DNA from: an uncultured Muribaculaceae bacterium
GTDB taxonomy: Bacteria > Bacteroidota > Bacteroidia > Bacteroidales > Muribaculaceae
Length of the DNA: 22,798 nucleotides
Assembly: GCA_938039795.1 (NCBI GenBank)
Contig: CALHWU010000163.1
Coordinates: 1 to 22,798, forward strand
Direction of reading: 5' to 3'
The notes beneath the pieces were generated by a model. The model ran no database searches. It was not told the origin of the DNA and saw nothing but the letters and a program-made list of their open reading frames with translations. A program made the position numbers and the translations under genes. How positions within the stretch are numbered: the first letter of the stretch is position 1; each line of letters starts with the position of its first letter. Positions 1-8,400 of the stretch are shown here, piece by piece.

Positions 1-779
1 ATCGAGCGCTGTCCGATGGCTGTCAGGCGGTCGCGGAGCCATTTGGGACTCTCGCCGACGCGGATGCCGCGTATGGTGACGCCGCTGTAGCGCGGGCATA
101 GGGCTGTGTCGCTGACACTGACGCTGACCGCTCCGTCCATGCGGTCGGGGCAGAAAGCGCTTACGTCGGGGCGGTGGGTGCCGACTCCCGGCGTCCGGTG
201 GCAGCTGAGCCACGCGGCTACGTCGCGTGCCACTCCGAAATGTGAAGCGGCGTCGATGCGGTTGGGGGTCAGGTCGACTTCGAGCACGTAGTCGCTGTCG
301 AGACCGAAATATTCAGCTGCCGGGGTGCCCGGCTTTACTTCGCGGTCGGTGATGACAATGATGCCGTCGTGAGAGGATCCGACTCCGATCTCGTCCTCGG
401 CGCAGATCATTCCGAGCGATTCCACTCCGCGGATCTTTGACCGCTTGATGGTGAATTCCTTGTCGCCGTCGTAGAGTTTCGTGCCAACTGTGGCCACCAC
501 AACGGTCTGGCCGGCGGCAACGTTAGGGGCGCCGCAAACAATCTGCGTGGGCTTTCCGTCGCCGAGATCTACGGTCGTCACGTGGAGATGGTCGCTGTCG
601 GGATGAGGCTCGCAGGTGAGCACGTGCCCTATGACCAGACCACGCAGGCCTCCGCGGATCGACTCCACTTCCTCTACTGATCCAGTCTCCAGACCGGTCG
701 ATGTCAGCAGCGCCGCAAGTTCATCGGGGGAGAGGTCAAAATCCACGTATTGCTTAAGCCATTTGTATGAAATATTCAT
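1..779 (-). CDS. pheT: Phenylalanyl-tRNA synthetase beta subunit, N-terminal part
   Basis: Partial gene: the first 259 codons are present and the rest lies beyond the left edge. PheT is the large subunit of the alpha2beta2 cytoplasmic enzyme that charges tRNA-Phe. The protein opens with MNISYKWLKQYVDF, the usual PheT start, followed by the EMAP/OB-fold tRNA-binding domain at about residues 40-150 (GHVLTCEPHPDSDHLHV, IVCGAPNV, KIRGVESLGMICAEDEIG). It then enters the B3/B4-type region (VLEVDLTPNRIDAASHFGVARDVAA). The start is the only ATG that begins this conserved N terminus; it is preceded by AT-rich sequence with no Shine-Dalgarno site, as is normal in Bacteroidota. The partner pheS is not in the window. 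It is divergent from the transporter at 996, with a promoter-like element at 824-831. Identification is by sequence recognition and is firm. Confidence 0.97.
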   Translation of the reverse strand, partial: MNISYKWLKQYVDFDLSPDELAALLTSTGLETGSVEEVESIRGGLRGLVIGHVLTCEPHPDSDHLHVTTVDLGDGKPTQIVCGAPNVAAGQTVVVATVGTKLYDGDKEFTIKRSKIRGVESLGMICAEDEIGVGSSHDGIIVITDREVKPGTPAAEYFGLDSDYVLEVDLTPNRIDAASHFGVARDVAAWLSCHRTPGVGTHRPDVSAFCPDRMDGAVSVSVSDTALCPRYSGVTIRGIRVGESPKWLRDRLTAIGQRS

Positions 780-823
780 AATGTATGAAACTTATTTTTT
801 ACTTCTTGACGATAAGAATTGTG

Positions 824-831
824 CAAAGTTA
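824..831 (-). promoter_or_regulatory. Bacteroidetes -7 promoter element for pheT
   Basis: Read on the minus strand the sequence is TAACTTTG, an exact match to the Bacteroidetes -7 consensus TAnnTTTG. It lies about 45 bases upstream of the pheT start. No clear TTG -33 box is seen at the expected spacing. It forms one arm of a perfect inverted repeat with the element at 854-861. Confidence 0.6.
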
Positions 832-853
832 CGAAACTTTCACGAAAAATGGG

Positions 854-861
854 TAACTTTG
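854..861 (+). promoter_or_regulatory. Bacteroidetes -7 promoter element for the AspT-like transporter
   Basis: TAACTTTG matches TAnnTTTG exactly. It lies about 135 bases upstream of the ATG at 996, so it would give a long leader, within which CTCTCCGGAGAG (890-901) is a perfect 12-base palindrome. No clear -33 TTG is seen. Apart from these, the leader between 865 and 995 holds nothing I can name, and it becomes AT-rich just before the start codon. Confidence 0.55.
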
Positions 862-995
862 CACTCCGTAAACATCGGGTAAGCGTAATCTCTCCGGAGA
901 GACACTCCTCGGAGCGGAATGCGGACGGCAGACAGCTACACTCCACGGCCCGACAGCACCACTAATGAATCAATATTAAACAATTAATAGTCGTT

Positions 996-2663
996 ATGGA
1001 TTTTACATGGTTGACGTCGCTGCTCGGGCCCGGTAACTACGGGCTTGCCAGTACGATCGTCCTCTATTCCTTCGTGATAGCCTTAGGCGTGTTCCTGGGC
1101 AAGCTGAAGGTGGCGGGCGTGTCGCTGGGAGTGACATTCGTGCTCTTCGTAGGTATCCTGATGGGCCATCTGGGCTATGTGGTCAATGCGGAGGTGCTTA
1201 AGTTTATCAGGGAATTCGGCCTGATACTGTTTATTTTTTCTATAGGCATACAGGTGGGCCCCGGCTTCTTCGCCTCGTTCAAGAAAGGGGGCATGAGGCT
1301 CAACGGTCTGGCCGTGCTGGCGATAGCGCTCAATGTGGCGATAGTCCTGGCTATCTATTTCATTGACGGCAATACGCAGATCGAGGCACTTGTGGGCGTC
1401 ATGTCGGGCGCCGTGACCAATACCCCGGGACTTGCGGCCGCACAGCAGGCAGCTGAAAACCCCGAATCGATCAACCTCATGGCCATGGGTTATGCTGCGG
1501 CATATCCTCTGGGCGTATGCGGCATCATCGGAGCGATGTTCCTGATCAAGGGTCTGTTTCATGTGCACACCGATCAGGAGATAAAGCAGATCGAAGAGGA
1601 AGCAGCCCGCAACCAGCAGAAGCCGGATTTCATATCGGTGGAGGTGACCAACAAGCTGATCGACGGCAAAAACCTTCGCCAGATACATGATATCATCAAG
1701 ACGGATTTCGTGATATCGCGAATGATCCGAGCCGAGGGGGGCGATATCATCATACCGACTTCACAGACTGAAATACATGTGGGCGACAAGATCTATGTGG
1801 TGATATCGAGCCAGGATGTTGAGAATTTCGAGGCAGTGATAGGCGTTCCTTACGAGATGAACTGGGAGGACGACGAGCATCAGGCATCGGTCGTTTCGCG
1901 CCGCATCCTCATCACGAAGAGTGAATTCAACGGCGTCACTCTCGGATCGCTCCGCCTGCATTCGGCCTATAAGCTCAATGCCACCCGCGTCAACCGTGCC
2001 GGCGTGGATCTTCTCGCGTCGCCCGACCTCCGACTGCAGATGGGCGACCGTATTGTAGTCGTCGGCGAAATCAACGACATCGAGCGACTGGCCAACAAGC
2101 TGGGCAACTCGATGAAGCGTCTGAACGAACCTAACATCATCACGATCTTCGTAGGCATACTGTTCGGTATCATAGTCGGTTCGATCAACGTAGGCTTCGG
2201 CATGAAGCTCGGTCTGGCAGGCGGCCCGCTTGTAGTGGCTATTCTTCTCTCCCGTTTCGGATATAAATTCAAGCTCGTCACCTACACATCTTCGTCGGCA
2301 TCGCTGATGCTCCGCGAGCTCGGTATATGCCTGTTCCTTGCTTCGGTCGGAATCTCCTCCGGCGCCGGATTCGCCGAGACGGTGTTCAACTCCACCGGCA
2401 TGTGGTGGGTGATATGGGGCTTCATCATCACGTTCGTGCCGCTTGTAGTGGTGGGATGCATAGCCCGCGGAGTTTATAAGATCAATTTCCTTTACATAAT
2501 GGGCCTTTTCTCCGGCGGTTATACCGATCCACCGGCTCTCGCCTATGCCAACGGAAGCACCGGCAGCGATATCCCTGCGGTAGCTTATTCTACCGTCTAC
2601 CCGCTGACGATGTTCCTCCGCGTGGTAGCTGCCCAGGGCCTTATACTGGCCTTCCTCGGCTGA
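996..2663 (+). CDS. AspT/YidE/YbjL-type transporter with two RCK_C domains
   Basis: Inner-membrane protein of 555 residues, full length for the aspartate-alanine-exchanger (AspT/YidE/YbjL) family. The layout is the family's inverted duplication: hydrophobic helices at about 10-190, two cytoplasmic RCK_C (TrkA-C) domains at about 205-285 and 295-375, then a second helix block at about 380-555. Each membrane half carries the family motif: SGAVTNTPGLAAA in the first and SGGYTDPPALAYA in the second. RCK_C domains usually bind small regulatory ligands, which suggests gating, but the substrate cannot be told from sequence; AspT itself exchanges aspartate for alanine, and most YidE-type members are uncharacterised. 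It appears monocistronic, since the next gene is convergent and a strong hairpin follows the stop. A long antisense frame at 1083-1688 is a shadow. Confidence 0.9.
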   Translation: MDFTWLTSLLGPGNYGLASTIVLYSFVIALGVFLGKLKVAGVSLGVTFVLFVGILMGHLGYVVNAEVLKFIREFGLILFIFSIGIQVGPGFFASFKKGGMRLNGLAVLAIALNVAIVLAIYFIDGNTQIEALVGVMSGAVTNTPGLAAAQQAAENPESINLMAMGYAAAYPLGVCGIIGAMFLIKGLFHVHTDQEIKQIEEEAARNQQKPDFISVEVTNKLIDGKNLRQIHDIIKTDFVISRMIRAEGGDIIIPTSQTEIHVGDKIYVVISSQDVENFEAVIGVPYEMNWEDDEHQASVVSRRILITKSEFNGVTLGSLRLHSAYKLNATRVNRAGVDLLASPDLRLQMGDRIVVVGEINDIERLANKLGNSMKRLNEPNIITIFVGILFGIIVGSINVGFGMKLGLAGGPLVVAILLSRFGYKFKLVTYTSSSASLMLRELGICLFLASVGISSGAGFAETVFNSTGMWWVIWGFIITFVPLVVVGCIARGVYKINFLYIMGLFSGGYTDPPALAYANGSTGSDIPAVAYSTVYPLTMFLRVVAAQGLILAFLG

Positions 2664-2687
2664 TCAGACATCACATCACCATACACC

Positions 2688-2728
2688 AAAGCGGTGTGCG
2701 AGGCTCGCGTGAGCCGGCACACCGCTTT
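2688..2728. terminator. Bidirectional hairpin between convergent genes
   Basis: A perfect 12-bp stem (AAAGCGGTGTGC at 2688-2699 pairs with 2717-2728) encloses a second 5-bp stem (GGCTC/GAGCC at 2702-2706/2711-2715). It sits between the transporter stop and the thioredoxin stop. T-runs outside the stem are short on both sides, so termination is inferred mainly from position and stem strength. Confidence 0.75.
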
Positions 2729-2755
2729 CAGTTTGTGTTGAGTCAGCTGAAGGGT

Positions 2756-3070
2756 TTACTTCTCCTTGTCGATAAACTCGCGGAGCTTGGCCTCAAGCTG
2801 ATCGGCCTGATGGACGCCGTAGCCGCGCCATCCGGCTTCGCCGTTGACGAAGAGGATAAGCGTCGGCACGGAACGTATATGGTAAGCGGCCGACAGCTCC
2901 GGATTGCGGTCTACGTCGATCTTAATGATATTGACCGCATCACCCAGTGATGCCTTGACCTGTTCGAGGATGGGCCCCTGGATCTTGCACGGGCCACACC
3001 AGGTGGCGAAGAAGTCGACGAGCGTCGGCTTGGAGTCTTTGATAAGTTCGTTGAAATCGCTCATAGTCAT
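2756..3070 (-). CDS. trxA: Thioredoxin
   Basis: A 104-residue single-domain thioredoxin, normal length for the family. The active site WCGPC is at residues 24-28 (Cys25/Cys28) and the conserved cis-proline loop appears as RSVPTLILF. There is no signal peptide, so it is predicted to be a cytoplasmic disulfide reductase. The start is placed at the ATG at 3070 (MTMSDFNEL); an ATG two codons later at 3064 is equally plausible. A longer in-frame reading from 3136 adds a tail not typical of the family and was not used. It lies 66 bases downstream of tamL on the same strand with no terminator seen between them, so it could be co-transcribed. No TAnnTTTG element is visible immediately upstream, which supports read-through from tamL. 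Confidence 0.93.
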   Translation of the reverse strand: MTMSDFNELIKDSKPTLVDFFATWCGPCKIQGPILEQVKASLGDAVNIIKIDVDRNPELSAAYHIRSVPTLILFVNGEAGWRGYGVHQADQLEAKLREFIDKEK

Positions 3071-3136
3071 GAAGTGTGTTAGAATTGTTTTAAGTAATAA
3101 CGCCTGAAGTGTCGAAATGTTGGCTTGGGCGTGCAA

Positions 3137-5434
3137 TCAGAAGGGGTAGCCGATGGCGAGGTGGAAGGCAAGGGATCGTCCGAACGACTGCATGTTGTAG
3201 TATCCGCGCTTTCCGGTGTCGTATGGCAGATGGATGCCTACTCCGAGATCTCCGCGGACCACGAGCATGCCTATGTCGAGTCGCAGTCCTGCGCCGGTGC
3301 CTGTGGCAAGATTCTTGAAAAATGTGGAGCCGCGCAGTTTGCCTCCGGGACGAAGCGGGTCGTAGCGAAGGAGCCATACATTGCCCGAGTCGAAAAACAC
3401 TGCTCCGTGAAGAGGGCCGTAGATCGGGAAGCGGTATTCTACGTTGAATTCAAACTTAAACGTGCCGGTCTGGTCAAAGTATCCGTTGATGAGATTTTTC
3501 GGCACCTGATAGCTGCCCGGACCTATGCTTCTGACGGTGAAGGCTCTGATGGAGTTGGCACCTCCGACATAGAACTGCTCCGAGTAGGGCACCGACGAGG
3601 AGTTGCCGTAGGCATGGGCGGCTCCAACTGCCACGCGGCTCACAAGCCAGTGGTCGCCATAGAGCCGACGGCTGTAGACGAGTTGTGTCTGGCCCTTGAT
3701 GAATTGCGAGAACGGCGTGCCGAACAGCTTCTTCTCTCCTTTCTGGCCTGCTGCCCGATAGATAAGGTCGGTGATGCCACCGGCTTCCTGTACGGAAAAC
3801 TGCCAGTTGATATTGTTGTCATTACCTATCGGTCGGTCGAGCACGAATGAGTAGCCGATCTGCGGTATGAACTGATTGCGGAAACTCTGAGCAATGGCCG
3901 GGTTGGCATTCATGACGGAGTCGAAGTCGGCTGTGGTGTTGAGGAGCTTAGTATAGGTGATCTTGTATAATGTCAGGGTGTTGGACGCATAGCGGTTAAG
4001 GCGCCAGTCGTAATTGAACGAGGCGTTGAACTGTGCCATTCGGAAATAATGGGGCCGGTTGAGCAGGTCGACGTTGAGTGCGATGCGCGTCCAGTTGACA
4101 TCGCGCCTTGAGCGCGGTATGAAGCGCGGGGCGAGAAGCCGGGGGAAGGAGAGGGCGGTGGTAAGACCTATTTCATAGGAGTTGAATATGGATTTGCCAC
4201 GGTCGCGTCCGGTCTGCCATTCGTAGCTGCCTGTAAGATTGAGCGACAGCTGCTCGCCTCCGCCGAAGAGATTGCGGTTGGTAAGTCCGAACGTCAGGCC
4301 GGGGCCGAGGTATGAATTGGATTTAGACGTGACGTTGACTTCGAGCGATGCCTCAAGAGGCGCGTCGAACGTACAGTCTATGTCGACGTCGAGCAGTCTC
4401 TCGGAGGATGCAGTGTCGGGGTAGACATTGATCTCGATGCCGCTGAATATCCCGAGACGCGAAAGCGACGTCTGCGTGCGGTTCATGTCGCGTACGGAAA
4501 ATGTGCGTCCTCCTCTGAACGCGATGCATGACGGAATCAGGTTTTTGCGGAGCCGCGACGGTTTCATCTGTATGACCATGCCCCGGCGTGTCATGATTGT
4601 GTCGGGAGTGCCGCCCCCTTTATTGCGGAAAATGCGTGTGGTGATTTTTCCCGTACGGTACGGCATGAGCAGTCCGGTCGGTATATTGGTGGCGATGGTC
4701 ATGCGCAGAGCTATGCTTCCGGGATTGATGGTGGAGTCGGCGAGGTATTCGATATAGTCGGGCCGGAAAAAATAGTATCCGCGGTTGCGCAGAGCGTTGG
4801 TGATCCTCACTCTTTCTGCCGACAGCGAGTCGGTGCAGTATCTGTTGCCGGCCCTGAGATATGTCCCCGCCTGCGCTATCGAGTCGATGAGATGGTAGAG
4901 CCGCGTGGTGTCGGGAAGCAGTTCGACGGAGTGGAGGGGGTAGGCTTCTCCTGTATTGACAGTGTAGAGTATGCGTGCCTTCTTGGGATTCTTGCCCTTT
5001 ATCAGCTCATAGGAGGCGGTGCCGCTGAAATAGCCGTTGTTGTCGAGGATCTCGTCGATCATCTTCGTGCGCACTTCTGGCCGTACGTCGCTGATGAGCA
5101 CCGGTTCGGCCACAAGCTTCTCGTACAGCCAGTGCTTGAATCCGCTCGGCGGGTTCGGCCAGTTGTTGTAGACCCATAGCCCGAGAGGGAACGGATATCT
5201 CAGGTAAGGGGATATCAGGCTGTTGTTGGGCGCCACATTGACAGCATTCTTCACCTGATCGTCGAGTCCGGGCGCCGATTTCTCTCCTTCGGGTACTACG
5301 ATGTCGATCTTCTTTACCCCGGTATAGAGTACTTCATCGGCCGGAAGGCGCCGGGTAGTGGAGCAGGATGCAGTCACGGCCAGGAGCAGCAGTGCCGCAA
5401 GGGAGCGCATTATGTGGGTTCTGGTCATAGTCAT
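3137..5434 (-). CDS. tamL: TamA-like Omp85 outer-membrane lipoprotein (TamL type)
   Basis: Outer-membrane beta-barrel of the Omp85 (BamA/TamA) superfamily, 765 residues. The N terminus has a lipoprotein signal peptide (hydrophobic stretch at 11-22, then TASC with Cys24), so the mature protein is predicted to be lipid-anchored; lipidated TamA variants in Bacteroidota are called TamL. POTRA-type domains occupy roughly 30-360 and the barrel runs to the end. In the barrel, IRAF at about 629-632 corresponds to the VRGF/IRGF loop-6 motif of Omp85 proteins, and the chain ends in GYPF, a terminal-Phe beta-signal. The start overlaps the tamB stop as ATGA (5431-5434), indicating translational coupling. 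A later Met at residue 9 would also give a good signal peptide. With TamB it is expected to help insert or transport envelope components. The residue-24 lipobox has Thr at -3, which is less usual. Confidence 0.92.
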   Translation of the reverse strand: MTMTRTHIMRSLAALLLLAVTASCSTTRRLPADEVLYTGVKKIDIVVPEGEKSAPGLDDQVKNAVNVAPNNSLISPYLRYPFPLGLWVYNNWPNPPSGFKHWLYEKLVAEPVLISDVRPEVRTKMIDEILDNNGYFSGTASYELIKGKNPKKARILYTVNTGEAYPLHSVELLPDTTRLYHLIDSIAQAGTYLRAGNRYCTDSLSAERVRITNALRNRGYYFFRPDYIEYLADSTINPGSIALRMTIATNIPTGLLMPYRTGKITTRIFRNKGGGTPDTIMTRRGMVIQMKPSRLRKNLIPSCIAFRGGRTFSVRDMNRTQTSLSRLGIFSGIEINVYPDTASSERLLDVDIDCTFDAPLEASLEVNVTSKSNSYLGPGLTFGLTNRNLFGGGEQLSLNLTGSYEWQTGRDRGKSIFNSYEIGLTTALSFPRLLAPRFIPRSRRDVNWTRIALNVDLLNRPHYFRMAQFNASFNYDWRLNRYASNTLTLYKITYTKLLNTTADFDSVMNANPAIAQSFRNQFIPQIGYSFVLDRPIGNDNNINWQFSVQEAGGITDLIYRAAGQKGEKKLFGTPFSQFIKGQTQLVYSRRLYGDHWLVSRVAVGAAHAYGNSSSVPYSEQFYVGGANSIRAFTVRSIGPGSYQVPKNLINGYFDQTGTFKFEFNVEYRFPIYGPLHGAVFFDSGNVWLLRYDPLRPGGKLRGSTFFKNLATGTGAGLRLDIGMLVVRGDLGVGIHLPYDTGKRGYYNMQSFGRSLAFHLAIGYPF

Positions 5435-8400
5435 TGTTGTTTCCTGTTGGTTTCAGCCTCCGGGGCAGCAGGAGAGGGAGCGGCTGCGGGGGCAGGGTTT
5501 GCCGCGGGCTGATGCATCAGCGACCGGCGCAGACGTCCTGCCCATCTGAACAGGTCCTTGAGTGAATTGATCTTGCGGCGCATCACGAATCCGACACCTG
5601 TCTGCGTGATTTCACCTTCGAGTATGCTCTCATAGCCTGTATGACGGAATATCCTCACTATCATGGTGCCACGTTTGTTGAGCATATATTCAAACGCTAT
5701 ATCGTTGATCAGATTCTGCTGGAAGTTCTCATCGGTGTCGGCATCAGTGGAATAGTTGCCTCCGACAATGATCTTCACGCGGTCGTTGAACAGGTTTTTC
5801 GACACGCGGTAGCTGTAGCTCGTCGTAGTTGAGCTTGCACCGTCGGTCGTCTGATTGTACTGGTCAATGCCGAAAGATATGTCAATGCCGCGAATGTTCT
5901 GGGCCGCCCAAGAATTGAGCTGCGAGGCCAGGAATGAGTAGAGCGGATTTCCCGAGAGGCTTGTGGAGGCCTTCGTGCCGGGGCCGGTATAGGTGTTGTA
6001 GAGGAGCAGGTTCATGGCCTGGTTGGCTCTCTGGTCGGGGCTCATGGATGACAGCTCGTTCTGTACGGTGATATCATCGTCCGTTGACAGATCGAATGCC
6101 ACATTCATGTTCTGCAGGGTATTGGTGACTGACAGTCCGACGTTGAAGTTGATCAGGCGTGAGTTCTGTCCTGTCTGGGTGACATTGGCTTTCAGACGGT
6201 CGGTGGCGTGGATGTTGAGTATGGGGTTGAGCATGTCGCCGTTGAAGGCCACATAGCTGCCCTCGTTGAATTCAAACTTCTTCTCCGACATCATCGGAGG
6301 AGTATACCGTACGAAACCGCTGTTGATGTTGAAGCGTCCCGTGAGCCTTCCGTCGTTGAGGGGACTCATCGTATAGTCAAACGTGCCGTAGCCGGCCACG
6401 GTCGCACGGTTTTTGCCGTCGGCCGAGAGATCGACGTTGATGGTGGATCCCTGCGAAATGGTGAGCGTGGCGTCGAGGCCTATCATTGTTGTTCGGGCGA
6501 GCGTATCGGCTTCGGCCACGGCAGCCGTGTCGGCGAAGTTGACAAACTTGACCATTTCGCCCGTAGACTGCGACACGAGAGCTGACTCCATGTCGGGAAT
6601 GACGTAAGTGACGTTTGTGCCCGGAAGGAGATTGAGGTCGGCGTTGACAGCCATGTAGCGCATGTTGCCCTTCACCGTTGCATCAAGATCAATGAACGCG
6701 CGGCCATAGACATCGGCTCCCCGTGGACGGCTGGAGTTGACGATCTGCATGTTTTTGGCTTTGAGGCTGAGATCCATCGCTATGTCGGTGAGATTGCTGA
6801 GATCGACTGTGCCGTCGATGGCCAACGGGTTTTTGTTTGCAGCCCTGATCGTGAAATTTTCTAATCTGACTACGGAGCTGTCAACGGGAATTTTCTCTTC
6901 GGAGAAACTGAAGGATGTGCCGAGCATTCCTACTTTCACCGCCGTTGTGTCGAAGTCGAGATAACCGTCGAATACGGGGTGAGCGAGTGATCCTGTGATG
7001 TCGAGGCGACCGTTGAGCATGCCCGACAGACGGGCCATGTTTTTGGGCAGGAACGGATTGACTACGTGCATCGGGAACCGGATCATCTCGAAATCAAGAT
7101 GGAAAGGTGTTGCCGAGGCAGTGTCGTTGAGCGAGCCGATGGCTGTGATCACCTCAATGGAGTCGACCTTAAGGGATGCGTCGGCTGTGAGACGTCCGGA
7201 GCGGTCGGTGCCCACATCAAGTCCGATATCGAACGACCCCACTCGGTCGCGCCCGTAATACAGGTCGTTGAGGCTCACGTTGCCCTTGCCGGTGAGAGTG
7301 CCGTTCTCGGCGCTGAGGCGCATGTCGGCTCCGAGGCTGCCTTTGACTGGCGGAGCGAACGGCGATATTGTCAGCCAGTCCTGTATCTGGATATCCTTGA
7401 GCTGCACTATGAGATCCTCTTGCGCCGTTGAGCCGGGAGTGTGCTCGGTGAAGAGCCGTATCAGGCTGCTTCCCGATACCATCTCAAGGTCGGCGTCGAT
7501 ATGATGGTCATAGAGGTTGTAGGCGATGAAATTTGACGCGTTGAGTTTCCATTTCTTGTAGCCTATGACAGGGCTGTAGGGGACGAAACGAAGTGTGGCC
7601 AGCGAATCGGTCATGGCGAGATTGGCGCCAAGGAAGAAGCCTTCGCGGTCGTTGATATCGCGCTGGCGCATCAGCAATGCGAGCCGGTCGTCGGCAAGAT
7701 ATCCTGTCAGGCGTACATGGGCCCACTGGTCGAAGGTGCCGGGACGATTGTTGAGCGCTCCGTTGAATGCGAGATATTTGCCATGCTGCACTGCTGCGAA
7801 CTGAAGGGTGTCAAGGCGCGTGGTACCCGACCGGAAACCGATGATACGGGTGTTGAAGTTCATCAGCGAATCATTGCTCACGGAGAGTGACGCATTGCTG
7901 AATCCTATGCCGGAGGCGCCCATGAGGTCGGAAAGAATATTGTAGGATCCGGCAGTCATGATCGCATTGAGCGGGGGCAGCGCACGCTGTATGGCAGTTA
8001 TGTCGGCATCGCGTCGCGTTATGGCGGTGTCGATCACTGCAGGGAGCGCCGCCATGCGTGCCATGAGCGAGTCGAGTCCGCAGAAAGTGGCGAGAGTGAG
8101 CGACATGTCGCCGGAGGCGAGGGAGGCGTTGACAGTCGAATCGGAGGTCAGCAGCCGCAGGTCGGTAGTCGGCGCTGTGATACGGTGACCGGCAAGGTTC
8201 CAGTCAAGATCGGCCACCGACAGAGTGGCGTCTATTACAGCTGCGTCTCCGCTCATGGAACCATGACTGGTGATATTGAGGGAGCCGGAGCATTGAGAGT
8301 CGGTGAGCCGCAGGGCAAGCAGATCGAGGGAATGTATGTCGCCGTCGACATCCCATGTGAATCCTTGGCGAGATGCCGTGCCGCGTAGTTCAACATCGAG

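Noticed and set aside
106..882. Small plus-strand frames at 106-291 and 616-882
   Set aside because: The first is antisense to pheT and the second spans the pheT start and the divergent promoter; neither resembles a protein.
3125..3850. A 241-codon plus-strand open frame
   Set aside because: Antisense to the barrel domain of tamL; composition is typical of a shadow frame and it has no promoter or recognisable motif.
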